64,000 nucleotides of DNA from Paraburkholderia phytofirmans PsJN (GCF_000020125.1 NC_010676.1:496001-560000); one strand, 5' to 3'. Positions 46,836 to 55,608 are shown, counted from the first letter of the stretch. Notes: generated from the letters alone by a model not told the origin. Made by a program: numbers and translations.

Positions 46836-48782
46836 TCAGTAGTAACCGCGCGGACGCAACGGTTCGACGCCGCCGACGCTGCTCATATAGTTGTTCCACT
46901 GCTGCACGAGACCGTCGATCACCGAGGGATTCTGCGTCGACACGTCCTGCGTTTCGCCACGGTCGGCGCTCATGTCGAACAGTTGCCAGTGACCGTCCAC
47001 GGGACCGAGCGGCGGTTCCGTCCACAACGCTTTCCAGCGGCCGTCGGCGCTGCGCAGATAGCCGCGGCCATAGGCTTCGTCGCCGAACGATGCGCTGTGC
47101 ACCGCGCTCGTCGCCTGATCGTTCAACAGCGGCAGCAGCGACTGCCCGGTGACCGGATAGACGTAGCGATTGTTGTAGACCACCTTGCCCTTGTTCTGAT
47201 CGACGCCGGTCAGAGAATTGATCAGCGGCGGCGCGGCCTGCGTGGGCGGCGAAATCTGTGCGACAGCAAGGAACGTCGCGGTATTGTCGGTCACGTGCGT
47301 GAAGTCGCGCAGTGTCGGTTTCTGCGTGCTCTGACCGGGCAGATGGACGATCAACGGCGTGGAGACGCCGCCCTCGCCCGAATAGCCCTTGGTGAGACGG
47401 AACGGCGTGGCGCTGACTTCGGCCCAGCGCAAACCGTATTGCAGACGTTGCGCGTTCTGCTTGCCGTTGTCGGTGCCGAGTGCCGAATAAACCGGGTCGG
47501 CGGCATTGGCGGTGTCGGTCGCGGTCGGGTCGGCGCCCGAGTCGATCGGCCAGCCTTCCGCGCCGTTGTCCGACTGGAACATGATGAAGGTATTGTCGTA
47601 CTCGCCGATATCCTTCAGATGCTGGATCAGCAACCCGATGTTGTGATCGAGGTTTTCGACCATGCCCGCGTAGATTTCCATATAACGCGCCTGGGCTTTC
47701 TTCTCGGCGGGCGAGAGACTCGCCCACGTCTTGTTCACCGTGCCCGGGCCGTAGTCGGTATAGCCTTGCGCCGCGCTATGCACGGCGCTCACGTACTTCG
47801 CGTTCACCGTGCCGTTGTTCGCCGTGGCCGCGGTGGCGACGAGCGTTTCCGATGCGCCGCCGTACGGCACGAAGTCGTTCGGAATGATGCCGAGCGCTTT
47901 CTGCCGCGCAATGCGCGCGTTGCGGATGGCGTCGTAACCGGCGTCGTATTTGCCGGCGTAGTTGTGCAGATAAGGTTCGGGTACCTGCAGCGGCCAATGC
48001 GGCGACGTGTAGGCCGCGTAAGCGAAGAACGGTTTGCCGTCGCCCTTGTTCGAATCGATGTACGAGATCAGGCGCTGCGTATAAAAGTCGGTCGAATAGA
48101 ACACTGCGGGGCTGCCGCCCGCGCCACCCGGTTGTCCCGGCTGACCGGGCTGCACGTATTTGCCGTCTTCGGTGTAGTTGTGCGAGTTCGCCGGTTCGTG
48201 CGCGAAGTGATTGGTCGCGGCGCCGCCGAGCAAGGCATAGCTATGTTCGAAGCCCCATTGGTCGGGCGTCTGTCCGCCGCCTGTCGTACTGCCGACAATG
48301 CCCGAGCCGATATGCCATTTGCCGGCCATATACGTGTGATAACCGCCGTCCTTCAGCAGTTGCGCAACGGAGAGCGCGCGGTCGTTCAGATAGCCTTCAT
48401 AACCCGGCAGTCCTTTGCGCTCGTCGGTCGGCACACCCATGGTGCCTTCGCCGACCAGATGGTGATCGGTGCCGGAGATCAACATGGAGCGCGTGATCGC
48501 GCAGACGGTGCCCGTATGGTGATTCGTCAGGATGCGGCCCGATTGCACCAGCGCGTCGAGGTTGGGCGTGTTGATTTCGCCGCCGAACGCGTGGATGTCG
48601 GAATAGCCGAGGTCGTCGGCCATGATGTACAGAATGTTCGGGCGTTTCTGGGCGACTACGGGCGTGGGAGTCGGGCCGGGCAGATTGTCGTCGCCGCAGG
48701 AGGCGAGAGCGACGAGACTGGCGACGGCGGCGCCGATCATGCCAAGACGAAGAGAAGGGCGCTGCGATCGTGGTGTTGTCAT
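46836..48782 (-). CDS. Lipoprotein arylsulfatase with non-standard signature
   Basis: A 648-residue sulfatase of the AtsA type. The signal peptide has a lipobox (LVALASCGDD, Cys29), so it is anchored in the outer or inner membrane. Metal-binding Asp56/57 lie in NILYIMADDLGYSD and the distal block is MAGKWHIGSG. The cysteine to be oxidised is Cys94 in TVCAITRSMLISGTDHH. The motif is C-A-I-T-R where C-x-P-x-R is expected: Pro is replaced by Ile. The remainder is conserved, including FQSDNGAEGWP and a C-terminal subdomain. It is the first gene of the operon and should release sulfate from aryl or alkyl sulfate esters. Confidence 0.92.
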   Translation of the reverse strand: MTTPRSQRPSLRLGMIGAAVASLVALASCGDDNLPGPTPTPVVAQKRPNILYIMADDLGYSDIHAFGGEINTPNLDALVQSGRILTNHHTGTVCAITRSMLISGTDHHLVGEGTMGVPTDERKGLPGYEGYLNDRALSVAQLLKDGGYHTYMAGKWHIGSGIVGSTTGGGQTPDQWGFEHSYALLGGAATNHFAHEPANSHNYTEDGKYVQPGQPGQPGGAGGSPAVFYSTDFYTQRLISYIDSNKGDGKPFFAYAAYTSPHWPLQVPEPYLHNYAGKYDAGYDAIRNARIARQKALGIIPNDFVPYGGASETLVATAATANNGTVNAKYVSAVHSAAQGYTDYGPGTVNKTWASLSPAEKKAQARYMEIYAGMVENLDHNIGLLIQHLKDIGEYDNTFIMFQSDNGAEGWPIDSGADPTATDTANAADPVYSALGTDNGKQNAQRLQYGLRWAEVSATPFRLTKGYSGEGGVSTPLIVHLPGQSTQKPTLRDFTHVTDNTATFLAVAQISPPTQAAPPLINSLTGVDQNKGKVVYNNRYVYPVTGQSLLPLLNDQATSAVHSASFGDEAYGRGYLRSADGRWKALWTEPPLGPVDGHWQLFDMSADRGETQDVSTQNPSVIDGLVQQWNNYMSSVGGVEPLRPRGYY

Positions 48783-48940
48783 TGTTGTGCGGACCGGATA
48801 TGTCGGGTCGCCGATGGTAGCAATGACGCCAGAACGCCCAAAGTTCGATTTCTGCGTTGCTATGTCCGATTGCCGATATAGCCTTGCTGCGTGATACCGG
48901 GTATCAGCCGCGCGCCGCTTTCGCCTTTAAACGTAGATGG

Positions 48941-49489
48941 CTAGTTGCCCGGATCGAGCACCGGCTTGTCCGGATTCGCAAGCGTTTTGTAGGGGAGTTG
49001 TGCGGCGTGCGGATTGGTGACGGTGTCGTCGATCACCCGCTCGACGTCCGCGGTTTTCGCGAGCTCGGTGAGGAAGCTCTGTTTGGCGAAGCCCGGCGCA
49101 ACGCAGCCTTCCACATAGATGAAACGGCGTTGCAGTGTCAGCCAGAGCGTCGATTGTTCGCGCCAGTGCGTGGCGAAATTGATGTTGGTGAGTCGACGCT
49201 GCACGGCCTCGGCGATTTCCACGTCGTACAGATAGGCGTTCGATAAACGGCAGCGACCTTCCACCCAGCAGCTATTGCCGCGTTCGATCCGGTAATGGCT
49301 GTCGTCGAGCCATTCTTTCTCGGTTTCGAGCGGCCCCAATGGCACCGGACAATCGCTGATCGCTTTGGAGATCTGAAAGAACGGGTCGTGACCGCGATTG
49401 ACGCGCGCCGGTTCGGCATGCGCGTGAATAGCAGTAACGGCGAAACAGATCAGCAGACTCGCTAGCCGCAATGGGGTCGAGCGTTTCAT
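48941..49489 (-). CDS. Exported BON-domain-like protein
   Basis: A 182-residue protein with a signal peptide (MKRSTPLRLASLLICFAVTA, cleavage near AHA/EP). The C-terminal half resembles a BON domain: LYDVEIAEAVQRRLTNINFA, then FIYVEGCVAPGFAKQSFLTE and VERVIDDTV. Such domains bind membranes or glycan and occur in OsmY-type periplasmic proteins. Four Cys in the mature protein may form disulfides. The start is the ATG at 49489, 9 bp from GGAG; the ATG at 49495 is too close to it. Upstream lies the divergent-orientation sulfatase cluster, with the regulator gene downstream. Confidence 0.7.
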   Translation of the reverse strand: MKRSTPLRLASLLICFAVTAIHAHAEPARVNRGHDPFFQISKAISDCPVPLGPLETEKEWLDDSHYRIERGNSCWVEGRCRLSNAYLYDVEIAEAVQRRLTNINFATHWREQSTLWLTLQRRFIYVEGCVAPGFAKQSFLTELAKTADVERVIDDTVTNPHAAQLPYKTLANPDKPVLDPGN

Positions 49490-49598
49490 CCTCATCAGCT
49501 CCAGGTGTCGGGCGTTGAGTAGACGGAACGACAGCAGTGGTTTGAGTGGCTGTAGCGCCGATTATGCGACGGATCGCCGATCCGCGTCAGTCAGGTTT

Positions 49599-50246
49599 TC
49601 ACCGGTTCGTGCGCCGGTTCTCCACCGCGAACTTGATCAATTCGGCCTGACCTTCAATATCGAGCTTGCGCTTCAGATTCAGCCGATGCGTTTCCACCGT
49701 CCGCACGGAGAGATCGTTGCGCTGAGCGATCTGTTTGCTCGACAAGCCTTCCGCAAGCGCATCGAGAATGTCGCGCTCGCGCGGCGTGAGCCGTTCGACG
49801 GGCGACTGCATAGCCGAAGCCTGAATCAGACGCGCGCCAAGTCCCGCGCTGAAAAACTGTTTGCCTTCGAGCACCGCGCCAATTGCCTGGATGATCTCGG
49901 TGGAAGGCGAATCCTTCAGCACGTAGCCGCTCGCACCCGCGCGCACTGCCTGGGTCACGTACTCGAGATTGTCGTGCATCGACAGCATGAGCACGCGAAT
50001 CGCCGGGAAGCGTTCGTGAAACATGCCGGCCAGCGCGATGCCGTTCATTCCGTTCATGCCGACATCCATCAGCACGAGATGAGGCTCCGCGCTCGCGGCG
50101 AGGGCGAGCGCTTCCTGCGCATTGCCGGCTTCGCCGACCACTTCGAGGTGGCGCACCGCTTCGAGCCGCGCGCGCAAACCGTCGCGCACGAGCGGATGAT
50201 CGTCGACGAGAATCAGGCGGGCGATAGCGGGTGAGGCGTCGTTCAT
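49599..50246 (-). CDS. NarL/LuxR-type response regulator
   Basis: A 215-residue regulator. The receiver domain has Asp15-Asp16, phospho-acceptor Asp61 (VLMDVGMNGMNGI) and the late Lys in GASGYVLKDSP. The output domain is a LuxR helix-turn-helix (LTPRERDILDALAEGLSSKQ, then IAQRNDLSVRTVETHRLNLK). The ATG overlaps the kinase gene's stop by 4 bp, so the pair is co-translated. The kinase upstream is its expected phosphate donor, and the palindrome at 51677-51702 is its most likely DNA site. Confidence 0.94.
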   Translation of the reverse strand: MNDASPAIARLILVDDHPLVRDGLRARLEAVRHLEVVGEAGNAQEALALAASAEPHLVLMDVGMNGMNGIALAGMFHERFPAIRVLMLSMHDNLEYVTQAVRAGASGYVLKDSPSTEIIQAIGAVLEGKQFFSAGLGARLIQASAMQSPVERLTPRERDILDALAEGLSSKQIAQRNDLSVRTVETHRLNLKRKLDIEGQAELIKFAVENRRTNR

Positions 50247-51658
50247 GGTGAGGTTTCCTGCAAGGCCGGCAATGTCGGCTCGGTCGATCCCAATGGCACG
50301 CGCGCGGTGACGAGAGTGTGGCCGGCTTGTGAGCTGAGCGACAGTGTGCCGCCCAACGCTTCGAGCCGTTCGCGCATATTGCGCAGACCCACGCCCGAGC
50401 GCCGGCCGACGAACGCATGCGCCACGTCGAACCCGCGCCCGTTGTCCGCGATGTTTAGCGTGACGCCGTCGTTCGATATTTCCAGCGCGAGCGCCGCGTT
50501 CGTCGCCTGCGCGTGGCGCACGATATTCGTCAGCGCTTCCTGGGCGATCCGGAACAGCACAGTGTTGACCGCATCCGGTAAAGCCGCGGCGTGCGTGTGC
50601 GCGATCTGCGTGAAGCCGATCTCGATGCCCGACTGCTCGCTGAGTTCGCGCGAGAGTTGTTCCAGCGCGGCTGCCACGCCAAGATCGTCCAGCATGGACG
50701 GACGCAGCGCGTGAGAAATGCGCCGCACTTCGCGCAACGTGTCGCCAAGCCGCGTGAGACTGGTGGTGAGTGCGGCCTCTGCCGCGGGCACGCGCACTTC
50801 GCTGCGCTCGAAGCGCGCCAGCGCGGATTCGAGCAGCAGCTTGACGGAGACCATCATCTGGCTGATGCCGTCGTGCAATTCGCGCGACAGGCGCGCCCGT
50901 TCGTTTTCCTGCGACTCCACCACCTGCTGCGCGAGCCGCTTCAGTTTGGCGTCCGCACTGCGATATTCGGTGACGTTGAGCACGAGCGCGCACAACGCGA
51001 TCACGGCGAGTCCGGCTACGGCGATCGCGTCGATCCATTTCATCGTACGATCGATGTTGGCGGCCGCGCGTTCGTCGATATGCGCGAGCGTGTTATCCAC
51101 ATCGTCGAGATAGATGCCGGTGCCGATCATCCAGCCCCAGCGCTCCAGCGGCACTACGTAGCCGAGTTTCGACGCCACCTTGCCCGTCGACGGACGATGC
51201 CATAGGTACCGCACATAACCACCGCCGCGCGCGGCCGCGGCGAGCAGTTGCTGAATGGTCAGCGTGCCTTGCGGGTCGCGCAGTTCCCACAGGTCGCGGC
51301 CGACCAGGTCGGGCTCGCGCGGATGCATCAACGAACGGCCATGCATGTCGTAGACGAAGAAGTAGCCGTCCTTGCCGAAGTCCATTTTTTGCAGCACGTC
51401 GAGCGCGCGTGCGCGCAGCGTCGCGTCGTCGCGCGCATTGTCCTGGCCGGCGTCATAGAGCGGCGCGATCGCAGTGGTGGCGAGCTCGACGTAATGCTTG
51501 AGCTCGATCTCCTTGCTGGCCATATACGCGGCCTGCGTGCTCGCGTGTTGCGTCTCGGCGAGCGCCGTGGCCTGCCGTTGCACACCGACTTCGATGCTCG
51601 CGATGGCGGCCAGAAAGGGCACGATCGCCAGCAGGACAATCTTGGCTTTGAGTTTCAT
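50243..51658 (-). CDS. Cache-domain sensor histidine kinase (NarX/UhpB type)
   Basis: A 471-residue inner-membrane kinase. Helix 1 is at residues 5-25 (VLLAIVPFLAAIASIEV). The periplasmic sCache-type domain spans to about residue 200 (FGKDGYFFVYDMHGRSLMHP, and GWMIGTGIYLDDVDN, its usual end). Helix 2 is AIAVAGLAVIALCALVLNV. The HisKA_3 dimerisation/phosphotransfer helix carries the His in LSRELHDGISQMM, and the ATPase domain has IAQEALTNIVRHAQAT (N box) and IADNGRGFDV (G1). The sensor fold matches the chemoreceptor's at 22.4 kb, so both probably sense small organic acids or amines. The palindrome lies 19 bp upstream of its start. Confidence 0.94.
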   Translation of the reverse strand: MKLKAKIVLLAIVPFLAAIASIEVGVQRQATALAETQHASTQAAYMASKEIELKHYVELATTAIAPLYDAGQDNARDDATLRARALDVLQKMDFGKDGYFFVYDMHGRSLMHPREPDLVGRDLWELRDPQGTLTIQQLLAAAARGGGYVRYLWHRPSTGKVASKLGYVVPLERWGWMIGTGIYLDDVDNTLAHIDERAAANIDRTMKWIDAIAVAGLAVIALCALVLNVTEYRSADAKLKRLAQQVVESQENERARLSRELHDGISQMMVSVKLLLESALARFERSEVRVPAAEAALTTSLTRLGDTLREVRRISHALRPSMLDDLGVAAALEQLSRELSEQSGIEIGFTQIAHTHAAALPDAVNTVLFRIAQEALTNIVRHAQATNAALALEISNDGVTLNIADNGRGFDVAHAFVGRRSGVGLRNMRERLEALGGTLSLSSQAGHTLVTARVPLGSTEPTLPALQETSP

Positions 51659-51676
51659 CGTTGAAAAGACCGCTGA

Positions 51677-51702
51677 CCGGCTACGTAGTACTACGTAGCC
51701 GG
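51677..51702. promoter_or_regulatory. Perfect 26-bp palindrome, likely operator of the two-component system
   Basis: The halves CCGGCTACGTAGT (51677-51689) and ACTACGTAGCCGG (51690-51702) are exact complements, and a third TTACGTAGT half-site follows at 51704-51712. The site lies 19 bp upstream of the kinase start codon (minus strand) and 213 bp before the DUF3311 start (plus strand). A NarL-type regulator binds such inverted TACGTA-like pairs as a dimer. Autoregulation of the kinase/regulator pair and control of the transporter would both fit. Confidence 0.6.
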
Positions 51703-51914
51703 CTTACGTAGTTGCGCGCTTGTGAGGACGCTCACGAAGGCGAATACTACATCCCCACGGCATAGTGCGCCTTGCAGGCGGCTGCGCCCATCGTCGCGCG
51801 CCTCGCGCGGCGTAATAAGCACCCCGGTTTGCCGGCTCATACCCGCTACCGGTTTCCGCGTGCCGGACCACAAGTCGTGGCGCGTGGTGTCAATAATAGA
51901 CTTAGGAGATGATT

Positions 51915-52112
51915 GTGGAGACATCCCAACCTGCCGGCCGTTCATGGCTATGGCTGATCCTGCTGCTCCCATATATCGCATTGCTGTGGCTGCCGTTTTA
52001 TAACGACACGCGTCCGTCGTTCGCGGGCTTTCCTTTCTTTTACTGGTATCAGTTCTTGTGGGTGCCGTTGACCTCGCTACTGATTTACGCCGTGTACCGA
52101 GGTGTCAAATGA
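51915..52112 (+). CDS. DUF3311 small membrane protein
   Basis: A 65-residue protein with two membrane helices (LWLILLLPYIALLWLPFYN and FLWVPLTSLLIYAVYRGVK). The DUF3311 family is almost always located just before a sodium/solute symporter gene, as here. The start is GTG at 51915, 6 bp downstream of AGGAG; the in-frame ATG at 51909 abuts AGGAG and would be poorly placed. The stop overlaps the symporter start (ATGA). It is probably a small accessory subunit of the transporter. Confidence 0.85.
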   Translation: METSQPAGRSWLWLILLLPYIALLWLPFYNDTRPSFAGFPFFYWYQFLWVPLTSLLIYAVYRGVK

Positions 52113-53590
52113 GCGACGTTAATCCCGTGAATCCGGTTGCGATGACCGTCTTTATCGCATTCTTTGTTCTCGTCACTGTGATCGGCTTCTTTGCCGCGCG
52201 CTGGAAACGGGGCGACCTCACGCAATTGCACGAGTGGGGCCTCGGCGGCCGCCAGTTCGGTACGGTCATTTCATGGTTCCTCGTGGGCGGCGACTTCTAT
52301 ACCGCCTATACGGTGATCGCCGTGCCCGCGCTGGTCTATTCGGTCGGCGCATATGGCTTCTTTGCCTTGCCGTACACGATCATCGTTTATCCGTTCGTGT
52401 TTGCGGTGATGCCGAAACTGTGGAAGATCGCGCATGCGAAAAACCACATTACGGCAGCGGACTACGTGCAGGGCGAATACGGCGGCAAGTGGTTCCCGGC
52501 GGCCGTCGCGATTACCGGCATTGTCGCGACCATGCCGTATATCGCGCTGCAGCTGGTGGGCATGCAGGTCGTGATCAAGGGGCTCGGCGTGACCGGCGAA
52601 ATGCCGCTGATCGTCGCCTTCGTGATTCTCGCGCTGTACACGTATGCCAGCGGCCTGCGCGCGCCGGCCATGATCGCGTTCGTGAAAGACATCATGATCT
52701 ATATCGTCGTGATCGCGGCGGTGTGGCTGATCCCGGCCAAGCTCGGCGGCTATGCGCATGTGTTCGACGCGGCCGATACGTATTTCAAGGCCAAGGGCGG
52801 CGCGACCGGCATCATTCTGAAGCCGACGCAGTTCACCGCATATGCATCGCTGGCCTTGGGCTCGGCGCTGGCGGCGTTCATGTATCCGCATACGATGACG
52901 GCAGTGCTGTCGTCCTCGTCGGCGAATACGGTGCGCAAGAATGCGATCTTCCTGCCGGCGTACACGCTGCTGCTGGGTCTGATCGCGTTGCTCGGCTATA
53001 TGGCGATTGCGGCCGGCGTGCATGTGAAGTCGGCCTCGGACATGGTGCCGGCGCTGTTCAACACGCTGTTCCCGTCGTGGTTCGTCGGCTTCGCGGCGGC
53101 GGCGATTGCGATCAGCGCGCTGGTGCCCGCGGCGATCATGTCGATCGGCGCGGCCAATCTGTTCACGCGCAATTTGTGGCGTCCGCTCGTTTCGCCGAAT
53201 ATCTCGCCGGAAGGCGAGGCTTCCACGGCGAAGATCGTCTCGCTGGTCGTGAAGTTCGGCGCGCTGCTGTTCATCGTGTTCCTGCCGACGCAGTACGCGA
53301 TCGACCTGCAACTGCTTGGCGGCGTGTGGATTCTGCAGATTTTCCCGGCAATCGTGTTCTCGTTGTACACGCGTCGTTTGAACACGCCGGGTCTGTTCCT
53401 CGGCTGGCTGGCCGGGATCGTGCTCGGAACCGGGCTGGCTATTTCGCAAGGCCTCAAGCCGGTGTTCGCCTTGCATCTCGGCGATGCGGTCTATCCGGTG
53501 TATATCGGGCTGATCGCACTGACGGTCAATATCGTCGTGAGTTTCGTCGTGTCGGTTCTGTCGCCGCGTAGGGTGGTGGCCGCAGCCTGA
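52109..53590 (+). CDS. Sodium:solute symporter (SSS family)
   Basis: A 493-residue inner-membrane transporter with about 13 hydrophobic segments. SSS landmarks are FFAARWKRGDLTQLHEWGLG and RQFGTVISWFLVGGDFYTAY in the first half, followed by SSANTVRKNAIFLPAYTLLL and ALVPAAIMSIGAANLFTRNL. It imports an organic substrate with Na+. Relatives carry acetate, pantothenate, proline or pyruvate; the substrate is not readable. It follows DUF3311 with a 4-bp overlap, and a Cache kinase/NarL regulator pair is divergent from it. A terminator follows. The start is the ATG at 52109, not 52058. Confidence 0.92.
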   Translation: MSDVNPVNPVAMTVFIAFFVLVTVIGFFAARWKRGDLTQLHEWGLGGRQFGTVISWFLVGGDFYTAYTVIAVPALVYSVGAYGFFALPYTIIVYPFVFAVMPKLWKIAHAKNHITAADYVQGEYGGKWFPAAVAITGIVATMPYIALQLVGMQVVIKGLGVTGEMPLIVAFVILALYTYASGLRAPAMIAFVKDIMIYIVVIAAVWLIPAKLGGYAHVFDAADTYFKAKGGATGIILKPTQFTAYASLALGSALAAFMYPHTMTAVLSSSSANTVRKNAIFLPAYTLLLGLIALLGYMAIAAGVHVKSASDMVPALFNTLFPSWFVGFAAAAIAISALVPAAIMSIGAANLFTRNLWRPLVSPNISPEGEASTAKIVSLVVKFGALLFIVFLPTQYAIDLQLLGGVWILQIFPAIVFSLYTRRLNTPGLFLGWLAGIVLGTGLAISQGLKPVFALHLGDAVYPVYIGLIALTVNIVVSFVVSVLSPRRVVAAA

Positions 53591-53612
53591 ACGATCGATG
53601 TCGAAGTAAAGC

Positions 53613-53647
53613 AACGCCGCGGAGCTGGTTTGTCCGCGGCGTTTTTT
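53613..53647 (+). terminator. Rho-independent terminator of the symporter operon
   Basis: AACGCCGCGGA (53613-53623) and TCCGCGGCGTT (53633-53643) form a perfect 11-bp stem with a 9-base loop and end in six T. It lies 22 bp past the symporter stop and 17 bp before the end of the convergent dehydrogenase gene, so it may serve both. Confidence 0.92.
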
Positions 53648-53664
53648 CGTTGCGCTTCGAAGCG

Positions 53665-54909
53665 CTAACCGTGCCGCGCGAATCGTTCCACGCTGAACGG
53701 CCGCGGGTCCACAAGCGTTGCTTCGCCCGTCATCATTTCTGCGATCAGCCGCCCGGTTACCGGACCCAGCGTCAGCCCGTGATGCGCGTGGCCGAATGCG
53801 AACCACAGCCCCGGATGTTTTTTCGCCGGGCCGATGATCGGCAGCATGTCCGCCGTACAAGGACGCCGGCCCATCCATGGTTCGTCATCGAGACGCTCGC
53901 CCAAGGGGAACAGCGTGCGGGCGACCGGCTCGACCGCGGCGAGTTGCGCCGGTGTTTTGGGCGCTTCGAGATCCGCGATTTCCGCGCCTGTCGTCAAACG
54001 GATGCCGCGCGCCATCGGCGCCAGCAGGTAGCCGCCTTCCGCGTCAAGCACCGGATGATTCAGGCGCGCCATGCCCTGCGCCGAGTAGTGCATGTGATAG
54101 CCGCGTTTGACGGCGAGAGGCAAGCGGTAACCGAGGCGCGCACTCGCGCGTTCCGACCACGGCCCCAACGCGACGACCGCGGATGACGCGGAGATCGTTC
54201 CCGCTTGCGTGTCGACTTGCCAGCCATCGCGCAGCGTATCCGCATCGCCGATAAAAAAGCGCCCGCCGAGTGCTTCGAAATATCTGGCATAAGCGGTGAC
54301 GAGCGCGTTCGGGTCGCTCACCGAATCGGATTCCGGATAGCGCAAGCCGCCCAGCAAGGTCTTGTCGAGATCGGGCTCCAGCTGTTGCAGGCGCGCGGCG
54401 TCGAGCGCTTCGAACGCGACTTCATATTCGCGATGCCACCGTTCGGCGAGCCGGGTTTCCGCGTCGCGAGCCGCTGCGGTGCGAAACACTTTTATCCAGC
54501 CGATAGGCCTTAATAGCGCGCTCGCGCCGGCGTCGGCGGCGAGCGCGCGGTGCTCGCTCACGCAATGTTCGATCAGCGTCGCGTACGACTTCGCAATGGC
54601 GGCGTGCCGCGTTGGATGAGAGTTGCGCCAGTATTGCCAGAGAAACGGCGCGGTCTTGACGATCGCGTCGGCATGATAGCGAACGTCGGGCGACTGGTTG
54701 CGCGCATAGCGCAGCAACGTGCCGAGCCCGCGAGGAAACGCGTAGGGATAAACGCCTTCGCGCTGGATCAGCCCGGCGTTGCCGAACGAGGTCTCGTTGC
54801 CGGGCAGCTTGCGATCGACCAGCGCGACCTGACGGCCGCGTTTCTGCAGATGGACGGCAGTGCACACGCCGACAATGCCCGCCCCGAGCACAACGGTATC
54901 GAATTTCAT
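53665..54909 (-). CDS. FAD-dependent D-amino-acid dehydrogenase (DadA-like)
   Basis: A 414-residue flavoprotein of the DAO fold. The Rossmann motif is VVLGAGIVGVCTAVHLQKRG, then VALVDRKLPGNETSFGNAGL, the DadA signature with NETSFGNAG. The distal part shows LTTGAEIADLEAPKTP, then PWMGRRPCTADMLPIIGPA and FAFGHAHHGLTLGPVTGRLI. DadA oxidises D-amino acids to 2-oxo acids and passes electrons to the quinone pool. The start is the ATG at 54909 (MKFDTVVLGAG); the longer frame reads into the LysR remnant. No dadX racemase or Lrp gene is near. Confidence 0.9.
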   Translation of the reverse strand: MKFDTVVLGAGIVGVCTAVHLQKRGRQVALVDRKLPGNETSFGNAGLIQREGVYPYAFPRGLGTLLRYARNQSPDVRYHADAIVKTAPFLWQYWRNSHPTRHAAIAKSYATLIEHCVSEHRALAADAGASALLRPIGWIKVFRTAAARDAETRLAERWHREYEVAFEALDAARLQQLEPDLDKTLLGGLRYPESDSVSDPNALVTAYARYFEALGGRFFIGDADTLRDGWQVDTQAGTISASSAVVALGPWSERASARLGYRLPLAVKRGYHMHYSAQGMARLNHPVLDAEGGYLLAPMARGIRLTTGAEIADLEAPKTPAQLAAVEPVARTLFPLGERLDDEPWMGRRPCTADMLPIIGPAKKHPGLWFAFGHAHHGLTLGPVTGRLIAEMMTGEATLVDPRPFSVERFARHG

Positions 54910-54914
54910 TCTGC

Positions 54915-55220
54915 TTATAGGCCTCGCTTGAAGTCGCTTTGTTCGAAGAGTTCCGCGATCCAGCCGACAAACGTTCGGGTTGCGCCGCTCGCATTCCGGC
55001 CGTGCGGATAGACAATTGAAACAGGTACCGCCGACGATCGCGCAGCGGCGAGCAGGCCGCATTGCAGATAGGCCTCTGTTTCATTCACTGCAAAACGGCT
55101 TGGCATGCTCATGGTGAGATCTTCGCCTTGTCCGTGAAAGCGCCAGTCGAGCGGCCCGCCGGTCGCGTTCGAAATGTAATTGATCGCACGGTGCTCGTTG
55201 AGCGCGCCCGATGACTCTTG
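54915..55220 (-). pseudogene. Remnant of a LysR-type regulator gene (C-terminal part)
   Basis: The translation ALNEHRAINYISNATGGPLD and on to MPSRFAVNETEAYLQCGL matches the co-inducer domain of the AaeR/CrgA-type LysR proteins. After CGL the sequence jumps to VPVSIVYPHGRNASGATRTF followed by VGWIAELFEQ. About 35 residues that normally lie between them are missing. Nothing upstream encodes a helix-turn-helix or linker. I read this as a decayed gene with both a 5' truncation and an internal deletion. It could also be translated as a short leaderless protein, but no good ribosome site is seen. Confidence 0.72.
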
Positions 55221-55269
55221 GCATGTCCAAGCGGACACGACAGCGCGGGGTCGCCGCATCGGAGGATAA

Positions 55270-55608
55270 CTCGCTTTCCACGCGGGTGACGCCGAACCGC
55301 GTATCGCGGACGAGGTCGTGTTCGTCGCCGGCGACACGGTGACTTACCGGCAACTGGCGGACGCAGTCGATGCGCTGCTCGGGCGGCAGGTACGCCGCGT
55401 CGAATGGAGCGTGCCGCGATTGCAGGGCGAACTGGCCGGCGAGCCCGGCAGCGCGGTCAGAAAGTACCGCGTGGTGTTCGCGCAAGGCGCGGGCGTGTCG
55501 TGGGACAAGGAGCGTACCTTCAACGGGCGGCGCGGCATCGCGGTTTGCAGCATGGAGCAGTGGATGCGCGAGAACCTTCTGGCGCGCGAGGGTGTGTCGC
55601 TTTTGTAA
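55270..55608 (+). pseudogene. Remnant of an NmrA-like NAD(P)-binding reductase gene (C-terminal part)
   Basis: In frame with the stop at 55606-55608 the sequence reads LAFHAGDAEPRIADEVVFVA, then GDTVTYRQLADAVDALLGRQ and KYRVVFAQGAGVSWDKERTF with NGRRGIAVCSMEQWMRE. This matches the C-terminal half of NmrA/isoflavone-reductase-like proteins. A TAA at 55267-55269 cuts the frame, and no Rossmann motif or start lies upstream. It faces away from the LysR remnant 50 bp apart, so both look like stubs of a divergent regulator/target pair left by a deletion. Confidence 0.65.
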
